Notes: generated by a model from the sequence alone, not told the origin. A stretch of DNA of 64,000 nucleotides from Vibrio sp. Isolate32 (GCF_022397955.1 NZ_JAKEUQ010000003.1:287643-351642), one strand, 5' to 3'; positions 7,993-17,755 are shown, counted from the stretch's first letter. Program-made: numbers and translations.

Positions 7993-9048
7993 TTAGCGGT
8001 TTAAGAAGGCTACCGCTTTATCTGGGAAGTCGGTAAACACACCGTCGACTTTCACTTGGTTATAAAACACATCCAACATCCCATCGAAGTTATCGACATA
8101 ACCTGGAATTCGGCCTGGATCAGCGCGGAATGTATATGGGTGAACATCTAAGCCTGCGTCTTTCGCTGACTTCATCAATGGCTTAATGATGATGTTGCCT
8201 TTGGTTGATGCATCGTCCACCAGCATAGGTTTCCAAGGACCAATACCGTCAGCATAAGTCGCCACTTTTTCCATACCGCCTTTCTCGAACATCCAATCAT
8301 AACTATAAGGCGTCGCTACGTCGCCTTTGTAAGTCATGGTTTCATTCCAGTCCGTGTAAGCCATCAGCTGAACCAGCTTGAGGTCCATTTCCATCGCAGG
8401 CATAAGTTCGTCGTTTATACGTTTTAGTTCGTTCGCATCGAAACACTGTAGGTAAACCTTATCATCTTTAGATAAGTAACCATATTGATGCAAGGTAGAC
8501 AGTACTGCTTTAGAAATGTCTTTTCCTTCATGAAGGTGGAACCAAGGTGCTTTGATTTCTGGGTAGATACCAACGTCATAACCAAGGGTCTTATTCAAAC
8601 CTTGGATCATTTCGATTTCTTCTGCAAACGTTGGTACTCGGAAATCAGACTGCCACATTGGGAAGCGTGTTGGGTAACCTGCGACTTTGTTACCTTGCTC
8701 ATCAAGATTGAAACCTTCAGTCACTTTTAATGATTTGATCTCAGCAAGCGTAAAATCAATCGCGTAGTAGCGCCCATCTGCACGCGCGCGTGTTGGAAAG
8801 CGATCCGCGACATCGGTAACTCGATCTAGATAATGATCATGCAAAACCACCAATTGGTCGTCTTTGGTCATCACGACATCTTGTTCGATGTAGTTGGGTT
8901 TCATTGCGTAAGCGAGTGCTTTGGCGGGTAATGTGTGTTCGGGTAAATAACCAGAAGCGCCGCGATGAGCAATCACTAAAGGATCGGCGAATGCATTTGC
9001 AGACAAGCTTAGAGCTAAGAAGGTCAGAGACAGCGACGTTATTTTCAT
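7993..9048 (-). CDS. glpQ: Periplasmic glycerophosphodiester phosphodiesterase GlpQ
   Basis: Hydrolyses glycerophosphodiesters from phospholipid turnover to glycerol-3-phosphate and an alcohol in the periplasm. The 351-residue precursor starts with a signal peptide, probably cut after ANAFA (residue 21). The GDPD catalytic histidines are H28 in VIAHRGASGYLPEHT and H70 in VVLHDHYLDR; metal ligands include the E of IEQDVVM. Length matches E. coli GlpQ. A GGGGAAA ribosome site precedes the ATG. It is the second gene of the glpT-glpQ operon, 78 bases after glpT. Confidence 0.95.
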   Translation of the reverse strand: MKITSLSLTFLALSLSANAFADPLVIAHRGASGYLPEHTLPAKALAYAMKPNYIEQDVVMTKDDQLVVLHDHYLDRVTDVADRFPTRARADGRYYAIDFTLAEIKSLKVTEGFNLDEQGNKVAGYPTRFPMWQSDFRVPTFAEEIEMIQGLNKTLGYDVGIYPEIKAPWFHLHEGKDISKAVLSTLHQYGYLSKDDKVYLQCFDANELKRINDELMPAMEMDLKLVQLMAYTDWNETMTYKGDVATPYSYDWMFEKGGMEKVATYADGIGPWKPMLVDDASTKGNIIIKPLMKSAKDAGLDVHPYTFRADPGRIPGYVDNFDGMLDVFYNQVKVDGVFTDFPDKAVAFLNR

Positions 9049-9126
9049 TATTGTTTCCCCTTGATAAAACAGAAGCAGAATATACCTGCCTCTGTTGTCA
9101 TTAGTAGATGTGATTCAGTAAATATA

Positions 9127-10500
9127 CTACTGAGCTAGCGCTTCTTTCTCTCGTTCGAGATCTTTTTGTTTATGGTGCTTACGCTCACCGACAAACGCGT
9201 ATAGAAGACAGATGATTGAAGCAACACAAGCCCCCACCAAGATAGTGAAACCACCATCCCATCCGTAATGGTCAACCATGAAGCCAAGTACGGCGTTTGC
9301 TGCAACCGCACCGCCTAAGTAACCGAATAGACCTGTTAGGCCAGCCGCAGTCCCCGCTGCTTTCTTAGGTGCAAGTTCAAGTGCGTATAGACCAATTAGC
9401 ATTACCGGACCGTAGATTAGGAAACCAATCGCAATCAGTGCCAGCATATCAATGGTCGGGTTGCCTGCCGGGTTAAACCAGTAAACTAGAACGGCGATAG
9501 TAACCAGTACCATGAACAAGATACCTGCTGGAGCACGGCGACCTTTAAATAGCTTATCTGAGATCCAACCACACAATAGCGTGCCAGGAATACCAGCCCA
9601 CTCATACAAGAAGTAAGCCCAAGAAGATTTATCTACAGAGAAGTCTTTCGCTTCTTTTAGGTAAACAGGAGCCCAGTCCAGTACGCCATAACGAATTAGG
9701 TAAACGAACGCGTTTGCAATCGCGATAGACCACAGCAGTTTGTTATTGAATACGTACTTAAAGAAGATCTCTTTCGCTGTCATCTCAGTTTCGTGAGATT
9801 TGTCGTAATCATCTGGGTAATCGTTTTTGTGCTCTTCAATTGGCGGTAGACCACAAGATTGAGGCGTATCTCTTACTGTGAACCAAATAAAAATAGCAAC
9901 GAGAGTGGCAAAAAATGCAGGAACATAAAAAGCGGTTCGCCAATCATCGTTGAAAGCCCACAGACCCAATAGGAACATTGGACCAATCAAGCCACCACCC
10001 ACGTTGTGAGCAACGTTCCATACAGACACGATTTCGCCACGCTCTTTACGTGACCACCAGTGCACCATGGTTCGTCCACACGCTGGCCAGCCCATACCTT
10101 GGAACCAACCGTTCAAGAATAGAAGAATAAACATTGCTGTGATGCTGCCGGTTGCCCAAGGCATGAAACCAAAGCAGAACATAACCAGTGCCGACATTAA
10201 CAAGCCACCACTGAGGAAATAACGAGGGTTAGAACGGTCAGAAACGCTACCCATTAAGAATTTAGATAAACCATAGGCAATAGATACGGCTGCTAATGCC
10301 ACCCCTAGCTCACCACGGCTGAAACCCTGTTCAATCAAGTAAGGCATTGCCAAACTGAAGTTTTTACGGACTAGGTAGTAACCCGCATAGCCAACAAAAA
10401 TACCGATGAACAGTTGCCATCGTAATCGTGTGTAAGTGCTATCGATCTTATCTGATGACAAGCGATCGATATGCGCCATAGGTTTGAATATTCCAAACAT
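9127..10500 (-). CDS. glpT: Glycerol-3-phosphate:phosphate antiporter GlpT
   Basis: An inner-membrane MFS antiporter (457 residues, 12 predicted helices) that exchanges internal phosphate for external glycerol-3-phosphate. The organophosphate:Pi antiporter signature near the first helices ([21 protein letters not shown] region) and the [20 protein letters not shown] segment are typical of GlpT. The C-terminus is a charged cytoplasmic tail rich in K and E. A GAGG site precedes the ATG. It is first in the operon with glpQ and has two GlpR-like operators directly upstream. Confidence 0.95.
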   Translation of the reverse strand: MFGIFKPMAHIDRLSSDKIDSTYTRLRWQLFIGIFVGYAGYYLVRKNFSLAMPYLIEQGFSRGELGVALAAVSIAYGLSKFLMGSVSDRSNPRYFLSGGLLMSALVMFCFGFMPWATGSITAMFILLFLNGWFQGMGWPACGRTMVHWWSRKERGEIVSVWNVAHNVGGGLIGPMFLLGLWAFNDDWRTAFYVPAFFATLVAIFIWFTVRDTPQSCGLPPIEEHKNDYPDDYDKSHETEMTAKEIFFKYVFNNKLLWSIAIANAFVYLIRYGVLDWAPVYLKEAKDFSVDKSSWAYFLYEWAGIPGTLLCGWISDKLFKGRRAPAGILFMVLVTIAVLVYWFNPAGNPTIDMLALIAIGFLIYGPVMLIGLYALELAPKKAAGTAAGLTGLFGYLGGAVAANAVLGFMVDHYGWDGGFTILVGACVASIICLLYAFVGERKHHKQKDLEREKEALAQ

Positions 10501-10534
10501 AGGAACCTCATATTATTGGGCGAAGGAAGAATAA

Positions 10535-10570
10535 AATGCTCGAACGAAAAAATTTACGCTCATTCGAAAA
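10535..10570. promoter_or_regulatory. Two tandem GlpR-like operators upstream of glpT
   Basis: Read on the minus strand, TTTTTTCGTTCGAGCATT (10535-10552) fits the palindromic GlpR consensus as I recall it (WATKYTCGWWCGARMATW) at 17 of 18 positions. A second, weaker copy lies beside it (about 10554-10571, 15 of 18). They sit 35-70 bases before the glpT start, a position suited to repression by GlpR in the absence of glycerol-3-phosphate. The rest of the 440-base gap up to the DUF3297 gene is A+T-rich and shows no gene. Confidence 0.6.
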
Positions 10571-10874
10571 CAGGAGGGATTGTATGTGCTTCAGGAATAA
10601 TTTCTGTGATGGATATATCTATTAACAATGATTTTTTTTAAATGCAGCAAATTAGTTTCATTTAATTAGGCGATGTTTCATATTTTTGACCATCAGAATA
10701 TTATTTAATCAACGTATAGCCGAACAAGTATTATACAAAAATGAGCAATCGAACATAAAACAAACACAATACATCGCATTGTTGTTCTTGCTGCATATTG
10801 TTCATGACTGTTTTGCGTGTAATGGGGAGTTTTTTCTGGAAAAAGGTATGTGTTTCAAGTTTTAAGATAAAATA

Positions 10875-10900
10875 AAGGGCCTAGACTTATCTAAACCCTT
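10875..10900 (-). terminator. Probable terminator after the DUF3297 gene
   Basis: On the minus strand AAGGGTTTAGA pairs with TCTAGGCCCTT over a 4-base loop (9 of 11 pairs), followed by TATTTTATC. It lies 40 bases past the DUF3297 stop codon. Confidence 0.5.
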
Positions 10901-10940
10901 CTATAAACAATATTCCGTATGTAGCATCTACGGCTATCTA

Positions 10941-11201
10941 TTACTCTTCGATGTAGTAAGCTTCTACAGTGCCTTTAAGAGTAATAAGCATTGGCTGACC
11001 AAAACGATCTAGTGCTTTTGGAGAAGGGATCTTAACCCAACCTTCGCTGATGCAGTATTCTTCAACATCAGTACGCTCTTTACCATTTAGGCGAATGCCA
11101 ATTGGGTATTCGAAACACTCAGCCATGTGGTGTGGGCTGCGTGGGTTACCTGCAAGATGATCTGGTAAAGCTGGTCTTGAATTAGTATCGCTCATGTTCA
11201 T
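10941..11201 (-). CDS. DUF3297 family protein
   Basis: An 86-residue protein recognised as DUF3297: LPDHLAGNPRSPHH near the N-terminus and GIRLNGKERTDVEEYCISEGWVKI in the middle are the family hallmark. Function unknown; relatives are widespread single-copy proteins in proteobacteria. Monocistronic, with its own terminator. The ATG two codons further in (MSDTNSRP) is an equally possible start. Confidence 0.85.
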   Translation of the reverse strand: MNMSDTNSRPALPDHLAGNPRSPHHMAECFEYPIGIRLNGKERTDVEEYCISEGWVKIPSPKALDRFGQPMLITLKGTVEAYYIEE

Positions 11202-11387
11202 TACCTGTATGTACGTAAATAAAAAAAGTGCGTCATTCTAGTCAATACAGACTTTGTGCTCAACAACTGCCGTAATAAATCGTATTGATAGCTTTAATCA
11301 GCGTCTAGTTGTTTGATTTATTGGCGATAATTGCCCCACTTCTTACATAAAGCTAAACACTTTTAACATCGTAAGCGATACTTTCAC

Positions 11388-11855
11388 TCAAAAAGAAACG
11401 CACATCACATGATGGTCTGGGTCGCTCTCGATATCGACGCTCGACCAACCGAGAGAAAGGTACAAAGACGGTATATTGGTATAGGCATAAAGGTTAGACG
11501 CAGAGTCTTCCTTGGCTTTCGACCGGTAGAAGCCAGGCATTTGTTCAACCGCTCGCTTAATCAATTCACTCGCGATGCCTTGGCCTCGCCATTTTTCATC
11601 AACATAAACAGCATTAATCCAAACAACATCCCTTACTTGATGAGGTTCTTGAAAATGGGAATATGCTAAACCACCGATGACAACATTTTCACGAATAACC
11701 ACGATAGCTGGCGGCAGATGAGCATTGGTTGGGGCTGAGTGTTCTGGATAGGCCGATTTAAACTCAAAGTCCGCCCATTCACTTTGAAAAAGGCGTTCGA
11801 GCTCTTGCCAATGTGGAGAGTGCTGGACACATTGTCTAAAAACGAATTTTTGCAT
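11388..11855 (-). CDS. GNAT family N-acetyltransferase
   Basis: A 155-residue acetyltransferase. Strand 4 and motif A read VVWINAVYVDEKWRGQGIASELIKRAVEQ (about 77-105), with the RGQGIA loop for acetyl-CoA. The C-terminal SNLYAYTNIPSLYLSLGWSS is the family's motif B, where a bulge tyrosine is common. The substrate is unknown. The gene stands alone. Confidence 0.85.
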   Translation of the reverse strand: MQKFVFRQCVQHSPHWQELERLFQSEWADFEFKSAYPEHSAPTNAHLPPAIVVIRENVVIGGLAYSHFQEPHQVRDVVWINAVYVDEKWRGQGIASELIKRAVEQMPGFYRSKAKEDSASNLYAYTNIPSLYLSLGWSSVDIESDPDHHVMCVSF

Positions 11856-11931
11856 TTAAACTTCCTTTTTAAATACAAACGATAGAAATGAGAGCCAATG
11901 AATTGAACTACTCTATAAAAACGGTGTTACG

Positions 11932-12069
11932 CTACTCTTCTTCCTCGTAATGATAATAGTCTACGTCTTGATTAATCTCTTCTCCACAACCTAAGCACTC
12001 GGCTTGTAAGTCCGTTGGCATCGCAATAATCAAACCACAGTGTGGGCACAAATCGCCTTGTTGATACAT
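11932..12069 (-). CDS. Small zinc-ribbon protein, 45 residues
   Basis: The ORF reads MYQQGDLCPHCGLIIAMPTD and continues to an acidic tail YYHYEEEE. Two CxxC pairs (CPHC at 8-11 and CLGC at 25-28) make a minimal zinc ribbon. The stop is TAG at 11932-11934. It lies 26 bases after the end of the PcfJ-like gene and on the same strand, so the two are probably co-transcribed. No family name is recognised. Confidence 0.65.
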   Translation of the reverse strand: MYQQGDLCPHCGLIIAMPTDLQAECLGCGEEINQDVDYYHYEEEE

Positions 12070-12095
12070 ATAGATTCCCTTCTACTTTACCCAAT

Positions 12096-13238
12096 CTACT
12101 TTAACCAATGTTGGTTGGAGTACGTTTGGTTGCTCTCTTCCAACCAATCGTGAATCACTTGGCGAGCTGCCTCTGTCGGTGGCGCGTTTCTTTTACCGCA
12201 GATTTGGTCAACCTCGAACGGAAACGCTTTACTTGGAACGCGACGTAAACCTATGGTTAGGCGCTGAGGCTTCATCATTCGAAACACCACATAGCGGTCA
12301 CTCATAATGCGATTATGATACACGCCAATGCAGTGCTTTTGTTCGATGCCCTCTTTCTCAAGATCAAAGTAATCCGTAATTGGGTGAATGTTTTCATTCC
12401 CAAGCAAAGGGACCGGATACGGGATATCCATGTCCATAGGGCGACTGCCTTCTAAACGTCGCAATTGACGCTGCTCAGTCCAACGGTCGTGGAGTTGTTC
12501 GAACATTGCGAACGAGTTCTGACTGGTTATTGAGCGTAAAGGATCATCAATTTCTAAATCCTGTCCCAACAATATTGCATCTTGGAACATGGCCATCTTC
12601 GACGGAGAATTGAGCCGCCCCTCTTCAACCATTGCAATACCCAATCGACTGCCGGTTAAAAATGGGTGTACCTGATCCAAACGCAGTGCCGTGTAGCCAA
12701 CCTTCGAGTAGTGCTTAAACTTAAGAACTCGTCTTTGCAGCGGCTCTAGAATTCGCACGATATGGTCGAGTTCATCACCAACGTTGTAGTGCAACTCAAG
12801 CTTATCAATAAATTTTAGCGTCGCTTTACTACTGTCTAAACCAAGCTTAGCCAGGATCTTCTTTTGCCCTAAACGGCTCAGTTTCAAAGCCTTCTGGTTA
12901 TCAACACTGTATTTCATGCAAATCAGTGCCAAGATCACTGGCCGTAATTCCAACAGTTGCGCCGCTTCATAGGTGTTAGCCGCCAACCATAGCATTTGGT
13001 ACTGATACTCTGGAAAGTTATCTGTGATTTCACGGTAGCGTGCTGGCAGAGTTTCTAACCACCGCCCTTTAACATCAAATTGCTCTATGAGATTAAGGCT
13101 TAACCCAATACCACCATCGAGTGGACGTCGTCCGTCTTCAAACACATGGAAGCCAACCAATTTTTGTGACCAATCACGAATCTCGATATCGTAATCAAAG
13201 CCAAGTGTTCGGGTGGGAATGGTGAGTAATGCTGTCAT
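12096..13238 (-). CDS. PcfJ-like domain protein of unknown function
   Basis: A 380-residue soluble protein. The C-terminal third contains LEKEGIEQKHCIGVYHNRIMSDRYVVFRM, which resembles the PcfJ domain signature (an invariant HC followed by a Y and a basic strand). The N-terminal two thirds are helical and unassigned. PcfJ-type proteins are found on plasmids, phages and chromosomes without a settled role. I chose the ATG at MTALLTIPTRTLG, which has a GAGG site 8 bases upstream, over an ATG 12 codons earlier. Confidence 0.6.
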   Translation of the reverse strand: MTALLTIPTRTLGFDYDIEIRDWSQKLVGFHVFEDGRRPLDGGIGLSLNLIEQFDVKGRWLETLPARYREITDNFPEYQYQMLWLAANTYEAAQLLELRPVILALICMKYSVDNQKALKLSRLGQKKILAKLGLDSSKATLKFIDKLELHYNVGDELDHIVRILEPLQRRVLKFKHYSKVGYTALRLDQVHPFLTGSRLGIAMVEEGRLNSPSKMAMFQDAILLGQDLEIDDPLRSITSQNSFAMFEQLHDRWTEQRQLRRLEGSRPMDMDIPYPVPLLGNENIHPITDYFDLEKEGIEQKHCIGVYHNRIMSDRYVVFRMMKPQRLTIGLRRVPSKAFPFEVDQICGKRNAPPTEAARQVIHDWLEESNQTYSNQHWLK

Positions 13239-13473
13239 TGATGCCTCTTCATTGGTGGCGCATTGAACTTTCAAGCCTATCTAACAGCATAAGCTAACGC
13301 TTCATCCACTATATCAACCTTTTGTAAATTTCTTATCAATCAACGCGCTATATACAAGATAGCCTTTATAAGCTCTTTGAATGACGATTCTCCCTAATAT
13401 GAGACCTCTTCGATATCATTTGCGCCAACAAAAACTATGCTTGTTACATAACCCACAACAAAAGGCTTAAATT

Positions 13474-13896
13474 ATGGAATATCGACATATTCTAGTCGCG
13501 GTTGAACTGTCTGACGACACCAAAGTACTGATTGATAGAGCGACTTTCTTCGCAGATAAACTCGATGCGGGTATTTCGTTTGTCTACATCGATGGTACGC
13601 ATGGAGAAATCTACCCTGAGCTGGTTGATATTCAAGCAAACGACGGGGATTTGCCCATCAACCAAGATGCCGTTAACCACTTGAAAGAGTTCGAGGCTTA
13701 CGCAAAGCACCCTATTAAGCATATTTTTGTTGGTACGGGCGATCTGAACGATAAGCTCAAGAATACTATCTCAGAAAACAACGTTGACCTATTGATGTGC
13801 GGCCATCACCATGATTTTTGGCATAAGCTTATTTCCCACTCTAAACAGATAATCGATACCTCTCCGATTGATATCTTGGTGGTTCCGATGGAGTAG
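13474..13896 (+). CDS. Universal stress protein, UspA type
   Basis: A 140-residue single-domain Usp. It starts with the typical YRHILVAVELSDDTKVLIDRA and ends with DLLMCGHHHDFWHKLISHSKQIIDTSPIDILVVP. The G-x2-G-x9-G(S/T) ATP-binding pattern of the UspFG class is not present, so it belongs with non-nucleotide-binding UspA proteins. It is a free-standing gene 200 bases before the photolyase operon and in the same direction. A link to the operon is possible but not shown. Confidence 0.88.
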   Translation: MEYRHILVAVELSDDTKVLIDRATFFADKLDAGISFVYIDGTHGEIYPELVDIQANDGDLPINQDAVNHLKEFEAYAKHPIKHIFVGTGDLNDKLKNTISENNVDLLMCGHHHDFWHKLISHSKQIIDTSPIDILVVPME

Positions 13897-14100
13897 CAGC
13901 TTTCTGTTAAACGGTTAAAACGTTCAGCATTGCCAACCTCTATCGGTATTATTGGTTGGCATAATCCAGTTGGCTGAATACCCTCTTGTGATCGCCCCTT
14001 TTCCTCAGGCTAAGCACTACCTATTTCCCTAGATCATTTGTGATCTTGTTAGCGTATCAACTCGTAAGCGTCTAATAATTAACAATTCACGAGTGTAAGC

Positions 14101-15459
14101 ATGAAAAAGATTGGTCTCTATCTTTTTACAAATGACTTAAGAATCAACGACAACACACTACTTTATCAGGCGTCGCAGATCGTCGATGAGCTACTGTGTG
14201 TTGCAACTGAACCAAAGCTTTCTACCTATTCAGTCCGACTTTCACAAGAACAGGAAAACGGGGCGCATCGTCACCTTTTCATTAAGCAGTCTATTGATGA
14301 TTTAGCCTCGAGCTTGTCACGACTTGGACAACGCCTTTTTGTGCTGGACCAAAATACAAGTGAGAACTTAGTTCAACTTGTCAAATCTCAGCAAGTGACA
14401 CACTTTTTTGCCAATTCGCATTGTGCCCATGACGAACGACAGTGGATAAAGGATACGCTAACGCAGTGCCCTGATTTGCTCATCTCTCAGCAGCATAACA
14501 CCACGCTATTTGAGAGTGATTTATTCCCCTTCGAACTTACCAAGCTGCCTCGTTCGTTCACCAAGTTCCGTCTTCAAGTTGAACGTTTAGAGATTGAGAC
14601 AGAAGAGAGTGTAATAACGTACCTGCCACCAGCGCCACAAACCGCTACTGACTGTTATAGAAAGCCGATACTTGAGTTAGATGACTCAGAAAAAGGCGAC
14701 TATGTAGGCGGCGTAGCCGCAGGGTTAACCCACTTAGAAAACTACTTTTCACATGACTACGCCGTCACCTACAAACAGACGCGAAACGCATTGGATGGCA
14801 TAGAGCACTCAACAAAGTTTTCGCCATGGCTAGCATTAGGGTGTGTTTCGCCAAAAACCATTTATCGCCACTTAAAGCAATTCGAAGCGCATCGTGACGT
14901 GAACGACTCTACCTACTGGATTTACTTTGAGTTGTTGTGGCGTGAATATTTCTACTGGAAGTGTTTAACGCTGGGGACGTCGCTGTTTGGTCCGGGATCT
15001 AATGATCTCTCCGATGAACAATTGCTCGGTACCACTGCGGGATCAAGCTTCGCTAAATGGAAAAGCGGCAACACCAACTACCCCATTGTTGACGCCTGCA
15101 TGCGCCAGCTTAATGCAACGGGTTATATGTCTAACAGAGGCAGACAGCTGGTCGCGAGCTGCTTGATTCATGAGCTAGATATTGATTGGCGCCACGGTGC
15201 TGCTTATTTCGAAAGCCAACTCATCGATTACGATGTGGCATCGAATTGGGGGAATTGGGCTTATATCGCCGGAGCGTTGAATCCACAGGCACCCCAGAAC
15301 GCCAACAAACAAAGTGCAGCCCATCAATCACAATCTAAATCCCGCCATTTCGATCTCGTTAAGCAGACAGAGATGTATGACCCGGAACACACATTTATCA
15401 ACAAATGGCACCGGGAAGACGAGGCTTCAGCGTCAACTCGATATCAGGACGTAATATGA
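14101..15459 (+). CDS. Cryptochrome DASH
   Basis: A 452-residue member of the photolyase/cryptochrome family, DASH subgroup; such proteins bind FAD and usually MTHF and repair cyclobutane dimers in single-stranded DNA. The N-terminal alpha/beta domain begins KKIGLYLFTNDLRINDN. The FAD domain carries STKFSPWLALGCVSPKTIY, ELLWREYFYWKC, GYMSNRGRQLVASCLIHELDIDWRHGA and DVASNWGNWAYIAG. The tail with FDLVKQTEMYDPEHTFINKWH is typical of DASH proteins. It starts the operon; the next ORF overlaps its stop by four bases (ATGA). Confidence 0.92.
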   Translation: MKKIGLYLFTNDLRINDNTLLYQASQIVDELLCVATEPKLSTYSVRLSQEQENGAHRHLFIKQSIDDLASSLSRLGQRLFVLDQNTSENLVQLVKSQQVTHFFANSHCAHDERQWIKDTLTQCPDLLISQQHNTTLFESDLFPFELTKLPRSFTKFRLQVERLEIETEESVITYLPPAPQTATDCYRKPILELDDSEKGDYVGGVAAGLTHLENYFSHDYAVTYKQTRNALDGIEHSTKFSPWLALGCVSPKTIYRHLKQFEAHRDVNDSTYWIYFELLWREYFYWKCLTLGTSLFGPGSNDLSDEQLLGTTAGSSFAKWKSGNTNYPIVDACMRQLNATGYMSNRGRQLVASCLIHELDIDWRHGAAYFESQLIDYDVASNWGNWAYIAGALNPQAPQNANKQSAAHQSQSKSRHFDLVKQTEMYDPEHTFINKWHREDEASASTRYQDVI

Positions 15460-17015
15460 AATACAAAACTGTACGCCTAATTTTAGGCGACCAGCTCAAC
15501 ATTGAGCACTCTTGGTTTGATCATACCAGTGATGAGGTGATCTACATCATCGCCGAACTAAAGCAGGAAACCGATTATGTTGCCTCGCACATCCAAAAAG
15601 TGGCGGCGTTCTTCTCTGCTTTGGGTTATTTCGCTGAAGAGCTAACACAACGTGGGCACCAAGTATTGCATTTAACCTTGGATGATACGGCACAGTTTAA
15701 AGATCTCGACGCCTTACTTCAGCACTACACAAACGAGTTTGACGCCGAGAAATTTGAATACCAAAGACCAGACGAATACCGTCTATTAGAACAGCTCAAC
15801 AAGCTCAAATTACCTAATACTGTTAAAGGGTGCTTTGACTCCGAGCACTTCATGTTTCCTTTTGCCGAAATCGAAGAACAGTTTCCGAAAGACAAACATA
15901 TCATGATGGAGCATTTCTATCGCCGAATGAGAAAGCGTTTCGATATTCTCTTAGACGATGGAAAACCAGTTGGCGGTAAATGGAACTATGATGCCAACAA
16001 CCGTAAAAAACTCAAGAAACAGGACATCGAAAACCTGCCACAACCCTTGATGTTCGCCAACAACATCTCATCCATCCTCGAGCGTATTGAGCGACATCAA
16101 GTTGCGACCATAGGACAAGTTGGTGACCAACTACTTTGGCCGGTGAATCGTGCACAAAGTTTGTCTTTACTCGCTCACTTCTGCCAAGTTTGTTTGCCAC
16201 TGTTTGGCCACTTTCAAGATGCAATGACAGTGGAACACAACTCAAAATGGAGCTTGTATCACAGCCGACTCTCTTTCTCGTTAAACACTAAGCTTCTTAG
16301 CCCTAGCGAAGTTATTGATGCAGCTCTTTCGGCTTATCACGCTTCTTCTAAGCAAGGTGCACCCACTATAGATATTGCACAGGTTGAAGGGTTCATCCGT
16401 CAAATATTGGGCTGGCGTGAGTACATACGCGCGGTCTATTGGGCGAACATGCCAGCTTACGCTACCAAGAACCACTACTCAGCAGACCGAGCATTACCGC
16501 ATTACTTTTGGGATGGCCAAACTAAGATGAATTGCATGAAACACGCGATTGATCAATCGTTAGAGTATGCTTATGCCCACCATATTCAAAGGCTCATGGT
16601 AACGGGCAACTTTTGCTTAATCACAGGTATTGCGCCAGACCAAGTCGACAGCTGGTACCTCGGCATTTACGTTGATGCGATTGAATGGGTTGAAATGCCA
16701 AATACACGAGGTATGGCACTGTTTGCGGATGGCGGGATCGTAGGAACCAAACCATACTCTGCCAGCGGTTCATACATAAATCGCATGAGTGACTACTGCA
16801 AAGGCTGTCATTATCACATTAAAGAGCGAAGTGGTGAATCCTCATGTCCGTTTAACAGTTTGTATTGGCGCTTTATGAACAAACACCGCGACGCCTTAAA
16901 CCAAAACCCTCGCATGGGTATGCTTTATCGTTCTTGGGACAACATGGATGAACAAGAACAACAAGCGATACTGTATACCGCAGAACAACGACTGATGAAT
17001 TTGGAGAACTTATAA
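15456..17015 (+). CDS. Iron-sulfur (6-4)-type photolyase (FeS-BCP / PhrB family)
   Basis: A 519-residue protein of the prokaryotic (6-4) photolyase family (formerly DUF/“deoxyribodipyrimidine photolyase-related”). N-terminal VRLILGDQLNIEHSWFD is the family opener. Near the C-terminus, DYCKGCHYHIKERSGESSCPFN provides three of the four cysteines for the [4Fe-4S] cluster; a fourth lies about 90 residues earlier in KMNCMKHA. It should repair (6-4) photoproducts in light. The start is set by the ATGA overlap with the DASH gene; a reading frame that begins 51 bases earlier lies inside that gene. Confidence 0.9.
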   Translation: MKYKTVRLILGDQLNIEHSWFDHTSDEVIYIIAELKQETDYVASHIQKVAAFFSALGYFAEELTQRGHQVLHLTLDDTAQFKDLDALLQHYTNEFDAEKFEYQRPDEYRLLEQLNKLKLPNTVKGCFDSEHFMFPFAEIEEQFPKDKHIMMEHFYRRMRKRFDILLDDGKPVGGKWNYDANNRKKLKKQDIENLPQPLMFANNISSILERIERHQVATIGQVGDQLLWPVNRAQSLSLLAHFCQVCLPLFGHFQDAMTVEHNSKWSLYHSRLSFSLNTKLLSPSEVIDAALSAYHASSKQGAPTIDIAQVEGFIRQILGWREYIRAVYWANMPAYATKNHYSADRALPHYFWDGQTKMNCMKHAIDQSLEYAYAHHIQRLMVTGNFCLITGIAPDQVDSWYLGIYVDAIEWVEMPNTRGMALFADGGIVGTKPYSASGSYINRMSDYCKGCHYHIKERSGESSCPFNSLYWRFMNKHRDALNQNPRMGMLYRSWDNMDEQEQQAILYTAEQRLMNLENL

Positions 17016-17755
17016 TGGTGGAGCAACTCAGATTACACATATTGGTTATTGGAGGTAGTGGCGGTATTGGCCTCGCCGTGGTTAAACACCTACTCTCTGA
17101 GCTGTCTCGCTTTGATTTTCTCGATATTCATGTCGCTGCAACTTACCATTCCCAAAAGCCTGAGGTTGATGACAAACGCCTGACTTGGCACCAGGTTGAC
17201 GTGACTCAAGAGTCCGATATCGTCGAATTACGAGCTCAATTTGATCAACTCGATTGGCTGATTAACTGCGTTGGGATGTTACATACGCCAGAACTGGGGC
17301 CTGAAAAGAACCTGTCGTCCATTGACCCAGAGTTTTTCCTCAAAAACATGTCTGTGAATACCCTTCCGAGCTTGTTGTTCGCTAAGCATTTCACCCCACT
17401 TCTAAAAGCAAGCGATAATCCTAAGTTTGCGGTGGTGTCTGCCAAGGTTGGCAGTATTTCAGACAATCGCTTAGGCGGTTGGTATAGCTATCGATCATCA
17501 AAAGCGGCACTCAATATGTTCATTAAAACCATGTCGATTGAATGGGGTCGCACCATTAAGAAAGGCACCATATTAGCGCTGCACCCAGGGACGACTGATA
17601 CTGCGTTGTCGAAACCCTTTCAAGCAAATGTACCGGAAGGCAAGCTATTTGATTCGGCTTACGTGGCACATCAACTCGTCGACATTATTCGCACCGCCAC
17701 ACCAGAGCAAAGCGGTCATTTCTACGCATACAACGGGGAACAGTTACCTTGGTAG
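17015..17755 (+). CDS. SDR family oxidoreductase in the photolyase operon
   Basis: A 246-residue short-chain dehydrogenase of the C-factor/CsgA-like kind. It has the cofactor loop GGSGGIGLAVVKHL (13-26), NCVGM in place of NNAG, serine in VVSAKVG, and the catalytic YSYRSSKAAL. The TAATG overlap with the photolyase stop shows translational coupling. A reductase in this operon might regenerate reduced flavin or a pterin, or act in an unrelated step; the sequence does not tell. The stop is followed by a strong terminator. Confidence 0.88.
   Translation: MVEQLRLHILVIGGSGGIGLAVVKHLLSELSRFDFLDIHVAATYHSQKPEVDDKRLTWHQVDVTQESDIVELRAQFDQLDWLINCVGMLHTPELGPEKNLSSIDPEFFLKNMSVNTLPSLLFAKHFTPLLKASDNPKFAVVSAKVGSISDNRLGGWYSYRSSKAALNMFIKTMSIEWGRTIKKGTILALHPGTTDTALSKPFQANVPEGKLFDSAYVAHQLVDIIRTATPEQSGHFYAYNGEQLPW

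Noticed and set aside
202..13300. The run of small leftward genes might be a superintegron cassette array
   Set aside because: No attC/VCR-like repeats are seen between the genes, several are known chromosomal genes (rsuA, glpTQ), and spacing and orientations do not fit cassettes.
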